A stretch of DNA of 64,000 nucleotides from Salvia splendens (taxonomy: Eukaryota; Streptophyta; Magnoliopsida; Lamiales; Lamiaceae), in the NCBI RefSeq assembly GCF_004379255.2, contig NC_056033.1, positions 41,318,719-41,382,718 on the forward strand. Direction: 5' to 3'. Below are positions 29,021 through 46,206 of the stretch, piece by piece (position 1 is the first letter of the stretch; every line of letters begins with the position of its first letter). The translations under genes and the position numbers were made by a program. The notes under the pieces were generated by a model. That model saw nothing but the letters and a program-made list of their open reading frames with translations. It did not search any database and had not been told where the DNA came from.

Positions 29021-31420
29021 ATGGATCGACCGCCACATGATTATGGTGCTCCTATGTCATATGGACAGCAACAAGCTAGTAATGCACAACAGCAGCAGCA
29101 GTATGGTTTTCATCCACAGCACCAGCAGTTTCCTCCATCTGTTCACGGCCCTCCTTTTATGCCCCCTCATCCTCCTGTACAGCAGTTTCCCTATCCTCGG
29201 CCAATGCAACAAAGTCAACTCTATTCACATATGCCTCACCCTTATCAACAAACACCTTCGTTCCCTCCGCATGTGCCTCCACATCTTTTTCCATCACCGT
29301 ACCCTGGGCCTTATGAGGCTCCACCAGCCCCTGCTCCAGCACCATCTGATCCTGAACTTCAAAAGCGCATCGACAAATTGGTCGAGTATGCTGTGAAGAA
29401 CGGCCCAGAGTTCGAAGCTGTGGTCCGGGAAAGAGAGCAAGATAATCCTGCTTATGGTTTTCTTTTTGGCGGTGAAGGCCATAACTACTACCGCCATAAG
29501 CTTTGGATGGCAACTAGACCACTCATGGGTTTTAACCCTCAGTTCCCAGCTTCGATGCCGGTGTTGCATCCTTCCAACCCCATGATGAGTCCAGCTCCTA
29601 TTAATGCCCCAAATGCTGCTGCTGGGGGATCTGCTCACCTGCAGCAACCTCCTTTTTCGCAGTTCTATGAGCAACAGCACCCTCACCACTCTCAGCCGAT
29701 GGTGGGTCATAGCCGACCTGAATTTGATCAACCTCACCGACCTTTTAAAGGTCTATCTCGACTGCTTCCATCTGATGTTGAGATGGAGATGAATGGTGTT
29801 CTGAACAGTCTCACTGGCACAAAGGAGTCAATTAAAGGTGCCAAGACTTGGTTTATGCAGAGGGCTCCATTTGCTCCTGGCCTGGCTGAGGCACTCCGAG
29901 ATAGGGTATTGTCCCTAGATGATTCTGAGAGGCAGTTGCATATAGTTTATCTTGCCAATGATATCCTCTTTGACAGGTAGGTTTTGATTACTCCAAGTTA
30001 CCGAGTTCTCAACTACTTCGTCATGCTTGATTAAACATGTCCTTGTTGCATTTTTCAGATTTAACATTATTGCATGATTAATTATATCATTGCAGCATAT
30101 ATTAAATTATTATCCATCATCCCTTCATTAAAAGTACTTTACGTTGCTGATATTCATTTTCGAAAATGCAATAAGCTTCTATTGAAGGAATGATGGAATG
30201 ATATAAGCATTACACTCAGAAGAGTGGAGAAGTGTGTTGTATGGATCAAGATCACTGATTCAAATTAGGAATGATTTTTGAAATATACAGCTTGCAGAGG
30301 CGGGTGAACCTGCAGGAACTCGACAACGAGGCGCTTGCATTTAAGCCAGTCTTGGGTTCTATGCTTGCAAAGATATACCACAACCCACACAACAAGGATG
30401 AAAACCAGTCACGTCTTCAGAAAATCTTGCAGTTTTGGGCCTCGAAAGAAGTATATGACCAAGATACAATCTATGAGCTTGAAAGTGACATGCTGAGTGG
30501 GTTGCCACCAAATTCTTTTCCAGGTGCTCATCCCAACGCATCAGGAGATCATTCTGCTGCTACAGGTACTTCCCTTTTATCTTTCTTTTTTATCTTGTGA
30601 AAATTAGCAATACGAGTCGTTTAATTTGCAAGGTCTGTATTGTGCCTAACTGTCTCTCTTTGCTGTAGGGATGAACCGTGCACCAAACCATATGCAATGG
30701 CAACCGGACATGCAGAGCTCCATTCCAAACATACCCAATCAAGAGTATGCAGATAAACAAGTCCCTCCTGTTTCATCTTTACCAAACCCGCAATTCCATC
30801 TCTCATCAGCTCCCTCCGGTGGGTTCACTGGATCAATGCCCCTTCCATCCGTTGTTCAACCGACAAATGCACCTGCTCCCGGAAAATTTGGTGAGAAGCT
30901 TCCCCCATATCCTTTGTTCCCACCCGGTCTTATTCCAGGTATGGTCAGAAAGATGCAGATAGGCAGTGGGGTGCCATACTCCCCTCTGAGCCCTCTGGAC
31001 ATCCCCACCGTGATTCCACCTTCAAATATATCACAATCAGAGGTCCTCGATAGAGTCTCAAAGTTCTTCAGAGAGATTAAAGAGGTCAACCCTTCAGAAG
31101 GACCCATGAAGAAATCTGAAACAGCAGGTGATGGTGATGATGACGACGATGGTTATGAGTACGAGAGAAGATCTCCGTCCCGTAAGGGAGGAGCCTGCAT
31201 TCCCCCACCCCTTGGCTTGAATGTCGACCAGGATACTGGGACTCTCCCTGATGGAAGTGTAGAAAGAAAGCCCGGGTCGAGCAGTTCCGGAAGGTTGGGA
31301 CTCGGGGCAACAGCAGATCCGAACGAGGCAAGCCAATATGACGACGTCTACTCTTCTTACCGGAAACAGAGAAGTACAAACTACCATACGTCCATGAGTG
31401 CAAGAGCAGCAGCAAGGTAG
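29021..31420 (+). CDS. SURP (SWAP) and CID domain protein, CHERP-like
   Basis: This is probably a nuclear RNA-processing factor. SURP modules bind splicing factors and CID domains bind the RNA polymerase II C-terminal repeat; the same pair occurs in animal CHERP. Exons are 29021-29976, 30291-30565 and 30669-31420, giving 660 aa. Residues 1-110 are a Gln/Pro/His-rich low-complexity region. A SURP domain follows (about 115-165, [20 protein letters not shown] to NYYRHKLWM). The CID spans about 250-395 ([47 protein letters not shown]). A Pro-rich tail contains [18 protein letters not shown] and an acidic Asp run near 485. The start is the first ATG of the open frame. A 5'-UTR intron is likely, with a donor near 27966 and an acceptor near 28988, because TTCATAG precedes the leader. 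No G-patch is visible at the C-terminus. The functional role is inferred from domains. Confidence 0.88.
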
Positions 31421-32470
31421 ATCAATGATGTTGTATTGGATCTTGCCTGTGGTAAAATTGATGAAACTTATCGACCTTGTTTTAAAGGCATTTTTTATGT
31501 TTAAGGAATTTTAGATTTTCAATTAATGTGTCGCTATTCAATTTTTATTTTGATATTTGCCTTGTTTCTTTAATCTTTTTCACGAAATGCTACACTGTGT
31601 TGCAATATCATTTTATCCCTAGACTTGAAAGTCGAAACTATGCTTTTAGCTAAAAGCTTACTTCAAATTTACAAATCGAATTGCGTGCATGTAATTATGT
31701 ATATATACATGATCAAAATTAATTAAACTACTCCTCCTATCTTATTGCATAACTAAGATTTTAAACATCTTATTAGGGCAATCGCAACGGCGCCTATTGC
31801 AAACTAACTGACGATCGACGGTCTTATGCTGGATCGGTGCCTATTGTGCGTCGCTCTGCTAATCGCTGCTGATCCTTGTTTTTGAAAATTTTCCTTTAAA
31901 CACTCCTCCCATTTCATTTTGACATTGTGCGTCGTTGAGCTGAGAATAGACTGAATGATAAAATGCTAACGTAATAAGAAGAAAGTGAGCCTAAATATCA
32001 ATTTTAGGATTGCAATATCAAATAATTATGATTAATGATTATAACGTGGGCAATGCCTTGATTCTCATTACTTTTGACCAAATTAGTGATATTTATGATA
32101 ATGATTCTACTCGGTCGTCTTATCCTAATTTTTACTATGAACTAATGATTGGTCAATAGTACTACGAAGGAATGTACAACATGCTAGTACGAAGGAATGT
32201 ACAACATGCTTGCCGTTTTGTTATAAACGAGTAGGTCCCACAGCCGTAAATAATACTGAAAATAGTTTTTATGAATGAAAAATATCCGAAATGGTTCACG
32301 ATGAGAACTTCACAGACGTCGGGTACGAAGAGAACTTCATAATGATGATATGATGTGGGTCCCGTAACACCATTCGTATCAAAGTTACGCCGAGGACCAA
32401 ATACCAATTGGTCGAGTCATGACAAACATCCCAGAGCCCCCGGGATGTGACCCACTCCGGACACCCTTAA
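31421..32470. other. Intergenic, no gene seen
   Basis: This is the 3' flank of the SURP/CID gene. A 25-bp tandem duplication TACGAAGGAATGTACAACAT lies at 32163 and 32188. A GC-rich patch near 31780-31870 resembles decayed MITE sequence (GGGCAATCGCAACGGCGCC), but its boundaries could not be set. Confidence 0.5.
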
Positions 32471-32726
32471 GAGCATCAACAATGGCGCCCATCCCGGCGG
32501 AATTCCGCGGCGGACGTCCGCCATTGTGCATGGTATGCACGGATACGGAAATCCGCCGAGGACACCGCAGTTCCGCGGCGTTACGGGGAATTCCGTCGCG
32601 ACGGGCGTGCGGACGTCCGCCACTGCGTCGACTCCCACGGACGTCCACACGGAAGTCCGCATGACGTGGCATGAGGTGTTTTTTAAAATTCCGCCGGGAA
32701 TTCCGCGCTATTGCTTGCTGATGCTC
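32471..32726. mobile_element. PIF/Harbinger-type MITE, 256 bp
   Basis: The element begins GAGCATCAACAATGGCGCCC and ends with the inverted TTGCTTGCTGATGCTC. The 3-bp target duplication TAA is at 32468-32470 and 32727-32729. It is GC-rich with repeated CGGACGTCCG motifs, like the element at 14149. It lies about 330 bp upstream of the GTG gene start. Several overlapping ORFs here are by-products of its GC content. Confidence 0.85.
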
Positions 32727-33053
32727 TAAATACAATTCACAAAATATTCTAATCTAAATATCTAAATCCATAAAACCACAAACTTAAAATTTATAATTTC
32801 TTTTGCTTAAACTACAATAATAAAAAAAAAACTGAAAAACCTTTCATGATTTTGTATCTAAAAAAACTCATGCTCGATCCATCCGAAAACTCTGTCTCGA
32901 ATCAGTACGGTTTTTCTGTTAATTCCAGCAAACAACGGAAACTTCATATTTATAGATTGATGACCACCGCAAATTCGAAGTGGCGGTGGATTGAGGAGCG
33001 GAGCTGAAGAGAGCGAGCGAGAGAGTTTTTTCAGAGAGAGCGTATATTGTAGG

Positions 33054-37466
<4,413 letters not shown>

Positions 37467-38316
37467 TTTTTATATTTCTTCCTCTTTTTTTTGAAAAGAA
37501 TCCCTTTCGTTTGGGTTTATATAGATCCGTACAGTTATCATGTTTACTTCTAATTATAGGTCATGTTTATTCCTTTTTTTTTTGTTTGTTTAGGTGCATT
37601 TTTTCTCAAAAGCATAGCCTAATAATGTATTTTGACATATACAGTTTTAATGTTACATATTATCTCATGACTATTGATGGTCTATTTCATCTATATCAAT
37701 ATAAACTACTCCTACAATTCAATAAATTGACTTATTTAATTTTAGTATAATCTGATGTAATGTCAATAGTGTCATCTAAGGAAATCACCAAACCAGTAAT
37801 TTTAGCTTTAAATTTTGATTGATTGCAAAATTAAAATAAAACAGTAATTATATTGTAAAATAACAATAAATCAATAATTCATATGAAGATTGAAGAATGC
37901 AAATTTGATGAAACTTTAGAAATTTACAACCAAATTAACCAAAATAAAATGTGTTTTGATTGTATGTGTACATTTCAAAAAGTAATTTTAAAGACGGCGA
38001 GGAATAATAATGAAAGTTAAATCAAGAAATCAAAAACCTCACTTTTAAAAAAAAAAGCAAATAAAAAAATGAAACAAATTAGCTAAAACCTAATTACTTC
38101 ATAAACCCAATCTCAAAGAAGCCAATCAAATCACCAACATCAGAGACAATTTCAACTACAATGATCATCAACAGTAAATTCATAAATTTGGTCTTTATTC
38201 AATTTCATAGTTTAATATCGTCAAAACAAGTCGATACCACCTTAATCATAAACAAGAAATTTTAAAAAAAATTGCGAATACAACCGAATAAATAAAAAGT
38301 GGTTTTGTTTAACTCA
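37467..38316. other. Convergent 3' region
   Basis: AT-rich sequence lies between the ends of the GTG gene (plus) and the small protein gene (minus), and is likely 3' untranslated and terminator sequence for both. No other feature was seen. Confidence 0.5.
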
Positions 38317-38778
38317 CTACTCATTCAGTTGCTGGAGCTCAGCTTTCAATTGCTCGATTTTGAGACCCATCGCCCGCTGAATCGACCCCCTCTCGCTCTC
38401 CGGCAGCCTCCGCAGCAGCCCCTCGTACAATTCCAGAACCTCTCCGACGGCTTCGCGCGCGCACTCCGCCTCTTCGTTAAAATACACGGTTTCTTTGGAG
38501 TCCATCGCCGATTCTATCTCCTCACGAGCTTCCGCAAATTTGAGGTTGATTTTGTCGACCTCCCTATCGGTTTCACCGCTGAATCGTCTCCAATTGTTAG
38601 GAGCATTGAATCGTGCAGCTGAATCTGCGATTGTCGGCCGCGAAAATCGATGGAATTCGCGTCGATTAGGGGGAGATGTTAGGGTTTCTGCTGGAAATTG
38701 GTATTTAGTGCGTGGAGATCTTCCAATTAGGTTTCTGGGAAGGAATTTGGAGAGAGAAAGAGATGAACGACGAAGCAT
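38317..38778 (-). CDS. Small conserved plant protein, probable organelle targeting
   Basis: A single-exon gene of 153 aa. The first 60 or so residues are rich in Arg and Ser with few acids (MLRRSSLSLSKFLPRN...), which looks like a mitochondrial or plastid transit peptide. The rest (about 75-153) is a charged helical region: EVDKINLKFAEAREEIESAM, EECAREAVGEVLELYEGLL-like segments, and a C-terminal AMGLKIEQLKAELQQLNE that looks like a short coiled coil. I recall similar uncharacterised plant proteins ending in KIEQLKAEL but cannot name a function. The start is the first ATG of the open frame. The GC-rich coding sequence against AT-rich flanks supports a real gene. It is divergent in expression context from the GTG gene, with which it converges. 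Confidence 0.72.
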   Translation of the reverse strand: MLRRSSLSLSKFLPRNLIGRSPRTKYQFPAETLTSPPNRREFHRFSRPTIADSAARFNAPNNWRRFSGETDREVDKINLKFAEAREEIESAMDSKETVYFNEEAECAREAVGEVLELYEGLLRRLPESERGSIQRAMGLKIEQLKAELQQLNE

Positions 38779-39801
38779 ATTGGTAGATTTTTCTCTTATT
38801 TTTTGGTTGAGTTTTTGAAGCTTTTAAATTTGTCGTTGTTAGTAAGCTAGAATGTGATACGACGGTCGACGGAGAAGAGAATAATAAAAAGGGAAAAAAT
38901 TGATATCAGAATTCAATAAATGGGCTATTGGGCCCAACTCTTAAATGGGCCAAGATAGCCCATTAACTAGTCGAATCCAATTTTGTATCCAAGGTTATTT
39001 TCGGGCGGAACGACGCCGTTTGGTACTGTCGGTCCAGTTCCATTTTTGTGTTTGGATTCTTGTTCTAGTTTTTTGCTAAAAAGGAGAGAAGGTTCGAGTC
39101 TATAATTATCTTGATTGTGCATTTCCTAATCATTAATTTGCTAGTGAACATGAGAAATTATTGATAATTAAATGCAAATATGATCCTAATTTATGTAATC
39201 TTTCCATCCATCTATAATTTTCGCATTATTAATTGAAAGAGAATTATATAACTACACAAAATAGAATAAGATATTTAATTAAACTCATTGTTGACAAATT
39301 GGACATTTAATATTGGATGGAGACAGTATACTGTATTTAAAAACGTATATTCACATTAGATTTGGACATGCCACGTGAGATTTCAAATGCCAAACATCAT
39401 CTTGCAGCATAATTACGAAAATATTCATCAATTTCATAATCTATTAACTAGTTCAAAAGTCAAATGCATCACAAAATTCTCCCAAAAATAGACAAATTCG
39501 ACTAGCAAATTTGAAGTGGTGCATATATTAAGATTTACATACAAAAGAGGGTGCACATTGTATTCTTTCTCCAGTTGAACTATGCCAAATTTTGCAATCT
39601 CTAACACTTGCATAATTCTTGAATTCATATAAATATATATATATATATATATGTAACAGAAACTCTTCAGAATTTATACTAAACAGCTCTCACAACAAAA
39701 GCAAGGTTGGATCATCATCAGATGCTAAATCATTGACACAAGATGATAATAGAACGGCTGCAAATACATACACGAGCGATTTTTGGGCGTTCGTAGCAGC
39801 C
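38779..39801. other. Intergenic, no gene seen
   Basis: This holds the promoter of the small protein gene and the 3' flank of the At1g76660-like gene, with an AT dinucleotide run at 39632-39653. No further coding was recognised. Confidence 0.5.
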
Positions 39802-42356
39802 TCAGCTTTGCCTCCAGCTGCGTTCCTCCCTCAGGCTCCGCCCTCTCCTGTACTCAATCTCCGCATCTGAATTGGACGAACCAAACTGGTATTTCCGGCC
39901 GTTTCTAGGAGCCCCCATCTTCGAGTATATGTCCTCATCATCGCTTAGGAGGGGGCTCGTTGGTAGCCCTCGCCCAGAACTGTGCTTTTGTGGGGCTTGA
40001 TCTGAGATATAGAGAAAACCGAAGTTATCACCACGAAACGAAGCCATAGATAACAATTTTCTTGTTCACGAGAATTCGTTGGGAACCTATTTTATACGAT
40101 GTATAAGATTGACAATACGTACAATTGAGTATTTAAAGGATTATGCGAACAATTAAGTTCAAGAATGTGTAATCCGTCATAGAGTCTATACTATCACCCT
40201 AAGTCGACACTACCTATAAGAGACGAGCGAATTTTCAGACAAAGAATCAAGCAAGCTCGATGTAATCCAAGTTAGTCAGATTCATTAAGGGGGAAACATA
40301 GGCATCTTTTTTCTGGTTCTTGTAAATGTATTAACTTTATACGAATTCTAAATAAGTGAAGATAGAAACAGGTAAGTACAGTTTACCTTCGAGATGAGCG
40401 AATCCTGCATTTAAGATGTTTCCGTCCCCGGATGATTTGTTGGGGGTGAGAGGGTTAATGCTGAAGGACTCATCCGACACGTTTGATATCTCGACATATT
40501 GTGTTGTGGTGACGATTTCATCAGCACTGAACCCAAAAGAAGCCCTATAAGCTTCCAGTTCCTCAGGATCAGGTTTGGAAACTTTTGGCTGCCTGTTTTG
40601 GTGTCCCCCATTCGAGTAAGCATCTGATTCTCGGGAGACGCTTATCCGACCACCAGAATGAGATAGTGACGGCTGGTCGAGGTAGAACTGCGCGAACGTC
40701 TCGGGGCAGAAGAAATTGGAATCTTGGCGCGATTTTCCAGCACCACCGGCCTCGATCCCGATATACCGGCCCGACCCGGATTTTGAGTACACAGGCTCTT
40801 TCGAAGGGATCAAAGGACTCCAGTGAGAGGGGAACTCCTTCTCGGGTGTTCTAGAAACAGGCGATCTGAGGGCACTGGCCGGGCTTCCTGGGTAGAGCGA
40901 ATATGTGGAGTGAAGATCATTTGCAGCGAAGTAACTGTGCTTATCAGCGCCTTTCATATTGGCGGAAGAAGATAGGAAATGGGCGTAAGGCACATCGGGT
41001 GAAGATGGAGTAGTCAAATGCGCCAACTCTGGAGGAGGAGTTAAAGGAGCTGTAGATGGCTCAGTTGTGAAAGTCGAGAAAACAGGAGGGGATACCAGCT
41101 GCGTCTCGTGGGCATATGGACCTGTGACAAACATAGTAGACGAAGGATTACCGGGTGAGTTGGCAGACAAGAAACAGCTGGGCGACTGAGCTGTAGACTG
41201 GAGTGCAGAATTTGAGAAAGAAGCAGGCGAAGACGGTGGAGCATAAAGAGATTGAGCGATTCCAGTTGTCTGATTAGGCAGTCCAATGGCTTGAGGACCG
41301 TTTGGCTGATTCGACGCTTGGTTTCCCTCGGGCATTCTTGATGCAGGCACGATCCTTTTCCCACCTTTATTTTTACCAAAACAAGAAAGTCCAGTCCAAC
41401 AACCTCCCCACCTCTTGCGCTACAAATAAAGTAAATTGTTAGCCATATTGTGAAATTAAACAAAGGAATGCTTTAAATGGGAACATAATCAGATCCACAA
41501 TTTGTGGAAATATTATTCTAACAACAGAATCTAAGCATAGAATCTGTATGAAATAGGCATCTATCGAGGCATGGACTATGTGAACTCTAAGGAAAATTTA
41601 CCATTCTCAGTGAATGTAACATTTTTTGCAATTGGTTATGATGTCACATTTTTTAATAAACATGTCACAGGAAAATAGAAGTGATCAAGAATAGCTGTCA
41701 TACAAATTGTTAGCTTCATAGTGAGGCAAACTAAGTAAATATAGCCGTTTACAGCACAAAAACGCGGATCTAAAACAAATGAACTGATGGATTTGCAGAG
41801 AAATAGACGTCCATCTATACGCAATACAGAATTACAGTAGATACATCCAACTACTGCGGTCAGATACTCAAAGCACCAATTGCACATTGAGCCACGTGGC
41901 AGAAGTTATAATGACTATTTCTAAAGGCGCGCACTACATTAATAAGTATCGTTTAGTCATTCAAGTAAACCACTTTGGGATGCCAAATCAATAACTAAGA
42001 TGAAATGTTTTCTTCTTTGGTATCTTTATGAATTAAGGAAATATGTAACATAGCATTTTCCGAGTCTTTATCAGTATAATCATGTCATTACACAAGTAAA
42101 CGATTAGGCCATTGGCGGTTCTACACCATACTAGTGGCTCAATAACTAGAATGAAAGAAGCGTAAATACCGCTCCACACAGGTCACGAAAACAAAAGCTT
42201 CAAAGCAAGACAGAGCAGTAATTTTTCACATCTTTTTGCCCCAAGCATGCAATCAATCGAAGGCGGAAACATGAAAATCATAGGGTTCATAATGCAATAT
42301 ACCCGAGATGCCCGTGCTTGCTGCGGCTGCAGAAACCTTATCTGCTCTGACGCCAT
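39802..42356 (-). CDS. At1g76660-like Pro/Ser-rich protein
   Basis: This plant-specific protein family has no settled function and is often labelled hydroxyproline-rich glycoprotein-like, although no signal peptide is seen here. Exons are 42303-42356, 40387-41419 and 39802-40001, giving 428 aa. Exon 1 encodes MASEQIRFLQPQQ. Exon 2 opens with RKRWGGCWTGLSCFG, the conserved Cys/Trp motif, then KGGKRIVPASRMPEGN, GPYAHETQLVSPPVFSTFTT, PSTAPLTPPPELAHLT, YSLYPGSPASALRSPVSR, FFCPETFAQFYLD and EELEAYRASFGFSADEI. Exon 3 ends NSDAEIEYRRGRSLREERSW. The region between residues 60 and 330 is low-complexity and rich in Ser and Pro. A non-coding first exon is likely near 43083-43140 (donor at 43082). The assignment of the 54-bp coding exon 1 rests on frame, splice sites and a remembered family N-terminus. 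Confidence 0.88.
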
Positions 42357-43520
42357 GGGCAAGTCGGCTTTGAGGGCACAATGCAACAAAATCCTATTCG
42401 CCTACAGCTTCCGATTCAATAGTATCCACCTACTCACAAATTGCAAAGGGACACTTTGGAACTCTTTTACCTCCTCTCTGTGATTCAAAACACAAGCAGA
42501 GCAACCAAATTAGAAATCAAGAACACTAAACAACATACTATAAGTTCTAAAAATGTTAATTACATAAATCAACCAGTATCATTTACCTAATTTATAGAAC
42601 TGGCCAACAAAGTAAGTTCCAAAGAATCAACTTATTTTAACCTTATTTTTTGGATTTTACTCTAAACCTTAAAACTCCAACAATAGGAGCTCAAATACTT
42701 CCAATTCAAGCCCATCCAGATATTGGAACTTGTCATTGTGTTTTTGTCAGATGCAACAACAAATAATTCCATTCCAATTTTGGACTCAAATATATGCATA
42801 ATTTTTAGTTTCAAAATAGATGAAAGCGACCCCACTACAAACAAAAAGAATAAAATTCTCGTTGCCACCAACAGCAAGAATTTTCCAAGGATGAAAATGT
42901 TCACCTACCCTCCAACATCACTTCATTATCCAAACAACATCAACAATAAGTAAAACTCCAAGCTTCAACCTTTAATCTTTAGTTACTAAAATGCGAATAG
43001 CCCATTTAAATAAACACAAAAATAGCGAGGCCCATCGAATCAAAACTACCAAAACGGAAATATCAGAGACGAATTTCACTACCTGAGCTGAGAAAAAAGC
43101 CTCACATTTCCATAGCTGAGATCTGGAGATGCTCAGTGATAGTCGGCTAATGAAGAACAATTCTGTGTGCGTGTGTGTGTGTGTGTGAAAGGAAAAGGGA
43201 GCAAAGCAATGGCTAGATCTAATCTGTGTAATCTGTAGTCTGGTTTCTCTCTTTTTTTTGTTCTTTTCGATTGATTGTTGTGTTTGCTAAAACTGCTTTT
43301 CTTTTTCTCCTTTTTGTAAAAATAAAAATTAAAGTGAAAAAAGAAAAAGAGATGATGAGTGACGTGGAGATTGATGATTGGTTGGTTTTGCATGTGGGAG
43401 AATCAATAATTCTTTTTTTACCTTTCTTTTTCACTCGAGGGTTAAATTTAGTTTTTATTTTTTATTTTACGGATCAATATATTGAAATAATTGGGTATGT
43501 GTATGGTCAAAATATAATCT
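42357..43520. other. 5' region of the At1g76660-like gene
   Basis: Probable 5'-UTR intron and promoter on the minus strand. A CAG/GTAGTG donor (minus strand) lies at 43082-43083, and a GT/TG microsatellite at about 43163-43187 lies in the leader or promoter. No separate gene was recognised. Confidence 0.5.
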
Positions 43521-44234
43521 AAAAAGACTAAATGCATGTATCAATATTTTTCTTTTGGAATATGCATGTGCCAATATTTTTCTTTTTGAATACGTATAAT
43601 ATTACGTAAATGTTAAAGCAACAAGATGTCAAGATCCTAATATTTTGTAGTATTAAATACCACTATGTATTGGCATACAATAAATGTATGGCACATGGTG
43701 CAAATTAGTACAAACAAAATCTTCATTACATTGAACGTGACACTACATCGAAATAAATTGAAGTGTATGGATGTCATATTCGATGTATTTTTCTCTTCAA
43801 GTTGAGAAAATGATAATTTAACTTTGGATGATTGTCACATAGCTCATAGCTCACGTGGACCCTCAGGCCCATTTTGTTTCGGATTGAGGCCCAAACCGAA
43901 TTGAAAAGGAAACAACTAACATGATTTCTTATTTAATATTTTGACCGATCATAATTAATAATTTTATTTTTCAATTTCTCAGTAGTTACGTACTTCTTTT
44001 TTTTTATATCTTTCTATTCCTATCTTTACTATTTGTCTAATATTTTATTAATTTTGTACTAAAATCAATATCGCCCATTATTATCTAAAAATATGTGAAG
44101 TTGTTAACAACATTAAATCACATTCATTGGGGTACATTTTCCGTAAAAAAATGAATATAAACTATATTTCCCCTTTTTATCTCTTCAATATATAGCATTA
44201 GTAACTGTTGAATATATGTTAGTGGACATTTATT
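43521..44234. other. AT-rich intergenic DNA, no gene seen
   Basis: No coding family, RNA gene or transposon terminus was recognised. Confidence 0.5.
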
Positions 44235-45080
44235 TGGGTTGTGGTTTAATTCTGGCCGAATGCAGAATTGTTTGGGCTTGACCCAAGTGACCGAGCCCTT
44301 TAGCCCGTGACTCTTCCTCTCCACCGTTGGATGGCTGCCACGTCACTCCTTCACTGGGATCATGCTCCTGCATCGTTGGATTGTGAAGTGTGTTAGATAT
44401 GTGAGAGGAGTATGACGGCTTGTGTATTCATTCTTCCAGACTCTTCTCTCTCTACTCTCACTCTCTAGTCAGCGACTTCTCTCTTCTCTCTCACTTCTCT
44501 CTTCTTCTCCGGTGGTTTCCTTTGAGTCTCTCGTTGTTCCTCGGTGCGATTGACGGTGGTGTTTAACCGGCGAAGGCAACTACTTCGGTTGCTGGTGTGT
44601 GTGAGATCTAGGGTTTGGTGTGAGATTGTGTTTTGTGGCTCTAGATCCGGTGTGAAGGAGTTGTGTAGTGTTGATCCGACGGTGAGAGGTGAATCTCTGG
44701 TCGGATTTGACGGTGTTCCCTTGGACCTAGACTCTGGTTGAATAGATCTGGACTATAGGCGGGTGGCTGAGCCATTTGTTGTGATCTATTCGATTTTCTC
44801 TGTGTTTCTTGTTCATATCGGTTTTAATATCTTAGATCCGAGAGGATCTTGTTTGTTATTACTAACTTGTTTCTTTAAGCGTGCAGGCTGCAATTTAGTC
44901 AATGGACTAGCTAGGGTTTCTGTCAAGACTTGTAATAGCTAGGGTTTATTACTTGTAATCAAACTTGTAATATTGGTTAAATCAGCCGCGTGGTTGAGAG
45001 TTTGGCTGAGTTCTGTTGTACAAGAACAAAAAGATCTCGGTAATTAGTGAATCCGGACTGATCTGATCCCTACTGTAACA
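44235..45080 (+). mobile_element. Possible solo LTR (Copia-like)
   Basis: An 846-bp block runs from TGGGTTGTGG to CTACTGTAACA (TG...CA) and is flanked by TTATT at 44230-44234 and 45081-45085. It has a CT-rich tract (about 44435-44530) and a poly-adenylation-like segment with repeated CTTGTAAT. There is no internal domain or second LTR. The AT-rich target duplication could be chance, and the ends are not good inverted repeats, so this is a candidate only. Confidence 0.4.
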
Positions 45081-45085
45081 TTATT

Positions 45086-46206
45086 AGCTCCTCTTTATTC
45101 GAAGAAATTATTAGTTCCAATATAGAAAAAAGTGCAATGGATGTTATGATGCAAAGAATCCATGACAAGAAGATTATGATCTTTGACTGTAGTCATAGCC
45201 ATGTGAGAGTTGAAATATAAATCATGGCTTGTTTCCTTCTTGTTCCCCACTTTCTTGCATTGTATAATTTGTATGGTCGAATTTGATGTTTGATTTTTAT
45301 CATTTTGTTGCATACTAGTAGTATAAAATTTTCGTCTCTAAAGAATTTCAATAGAATAAGTTCTTGTAAGAGGATACTAGTTGGCTAACTCTAAATGAGA
45401 TTTTTCAAATTCAAGATCCTAACTTAAAGTGGTAGTAGGCTTATAATGCATCCTCGAATCATGTTGCGGAAGGATGGCATATGCAGTACGCGCAACGCCA
45501 TTGGTTGAGTAGGCCGAGTGATGTGCACGCTCACAGTTTTACACGCACAACTGTGTTACATGTTGTGTCGGAGACTCTGCAACGTTGTGTTACACACTGT
45601 GCGCACACTGTATATGTCATATTTTCGTAAGGTTTCACATGCTCTTATGACATTCATGTGCAAGTCAAGAGTCCATGTACCAACATGATGTTTTGGATGA
45701 ATGTGAGTAAATGGGGTATCATCTCTTATATTGATCCACAAAATTTCATCACCAAAACAAACACACCTTGAAAAAGTGCCAAATTTATGTCTCGTTACAT
45801 GGAAGTATAGACATTGTAGTGTTTATTTAAGTATACATGGTCCCATTTCTTGAATATCAGAATTACTGGTGGTCCATAAATTATTGAAGCTCTGATATTT
45901 CTCAATGTTTTCTTCCATGGGAAAATGAAATAAATATATCTTCTCATGTATGCAAAAGTATCAATGATTTTCTTAGAACAAATTTGAATTGGAATATTTT
46001 CATATTGTACTAGTGCAGGAATCTAATAACAAAACATGATTAAATTGTAACAAGAGCAAAATCCAATTTTGAGAAATCTAATGTCACTAAAACTGTACAA
46101 AAACAAAAGCTAATTTGCATAATGCAGATCCAAATCCAAGAAAATAAATCACTAAATTCCCTAACACCAACAAAATAAAACTCCCTCAAAAAAAAACCAT
46201 CATCAA
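45086..46206. other. Intergenic, no gene seen
   Basis: Sequence downstream of the receptor kinase gene (its 3' flank is at the right side). A GT/CA-rich patch with repeated ACACTGTG-like motifs lies near 45530-45610. No gene was recognised. Confidence 0.5.

Noticed and set aside
32385..32735. Overlapping open frames on both strands, rich in Arg and Pro
   Set aside because: They coincide with the GC-rich Harbinger-type MITE at 32471-32726.
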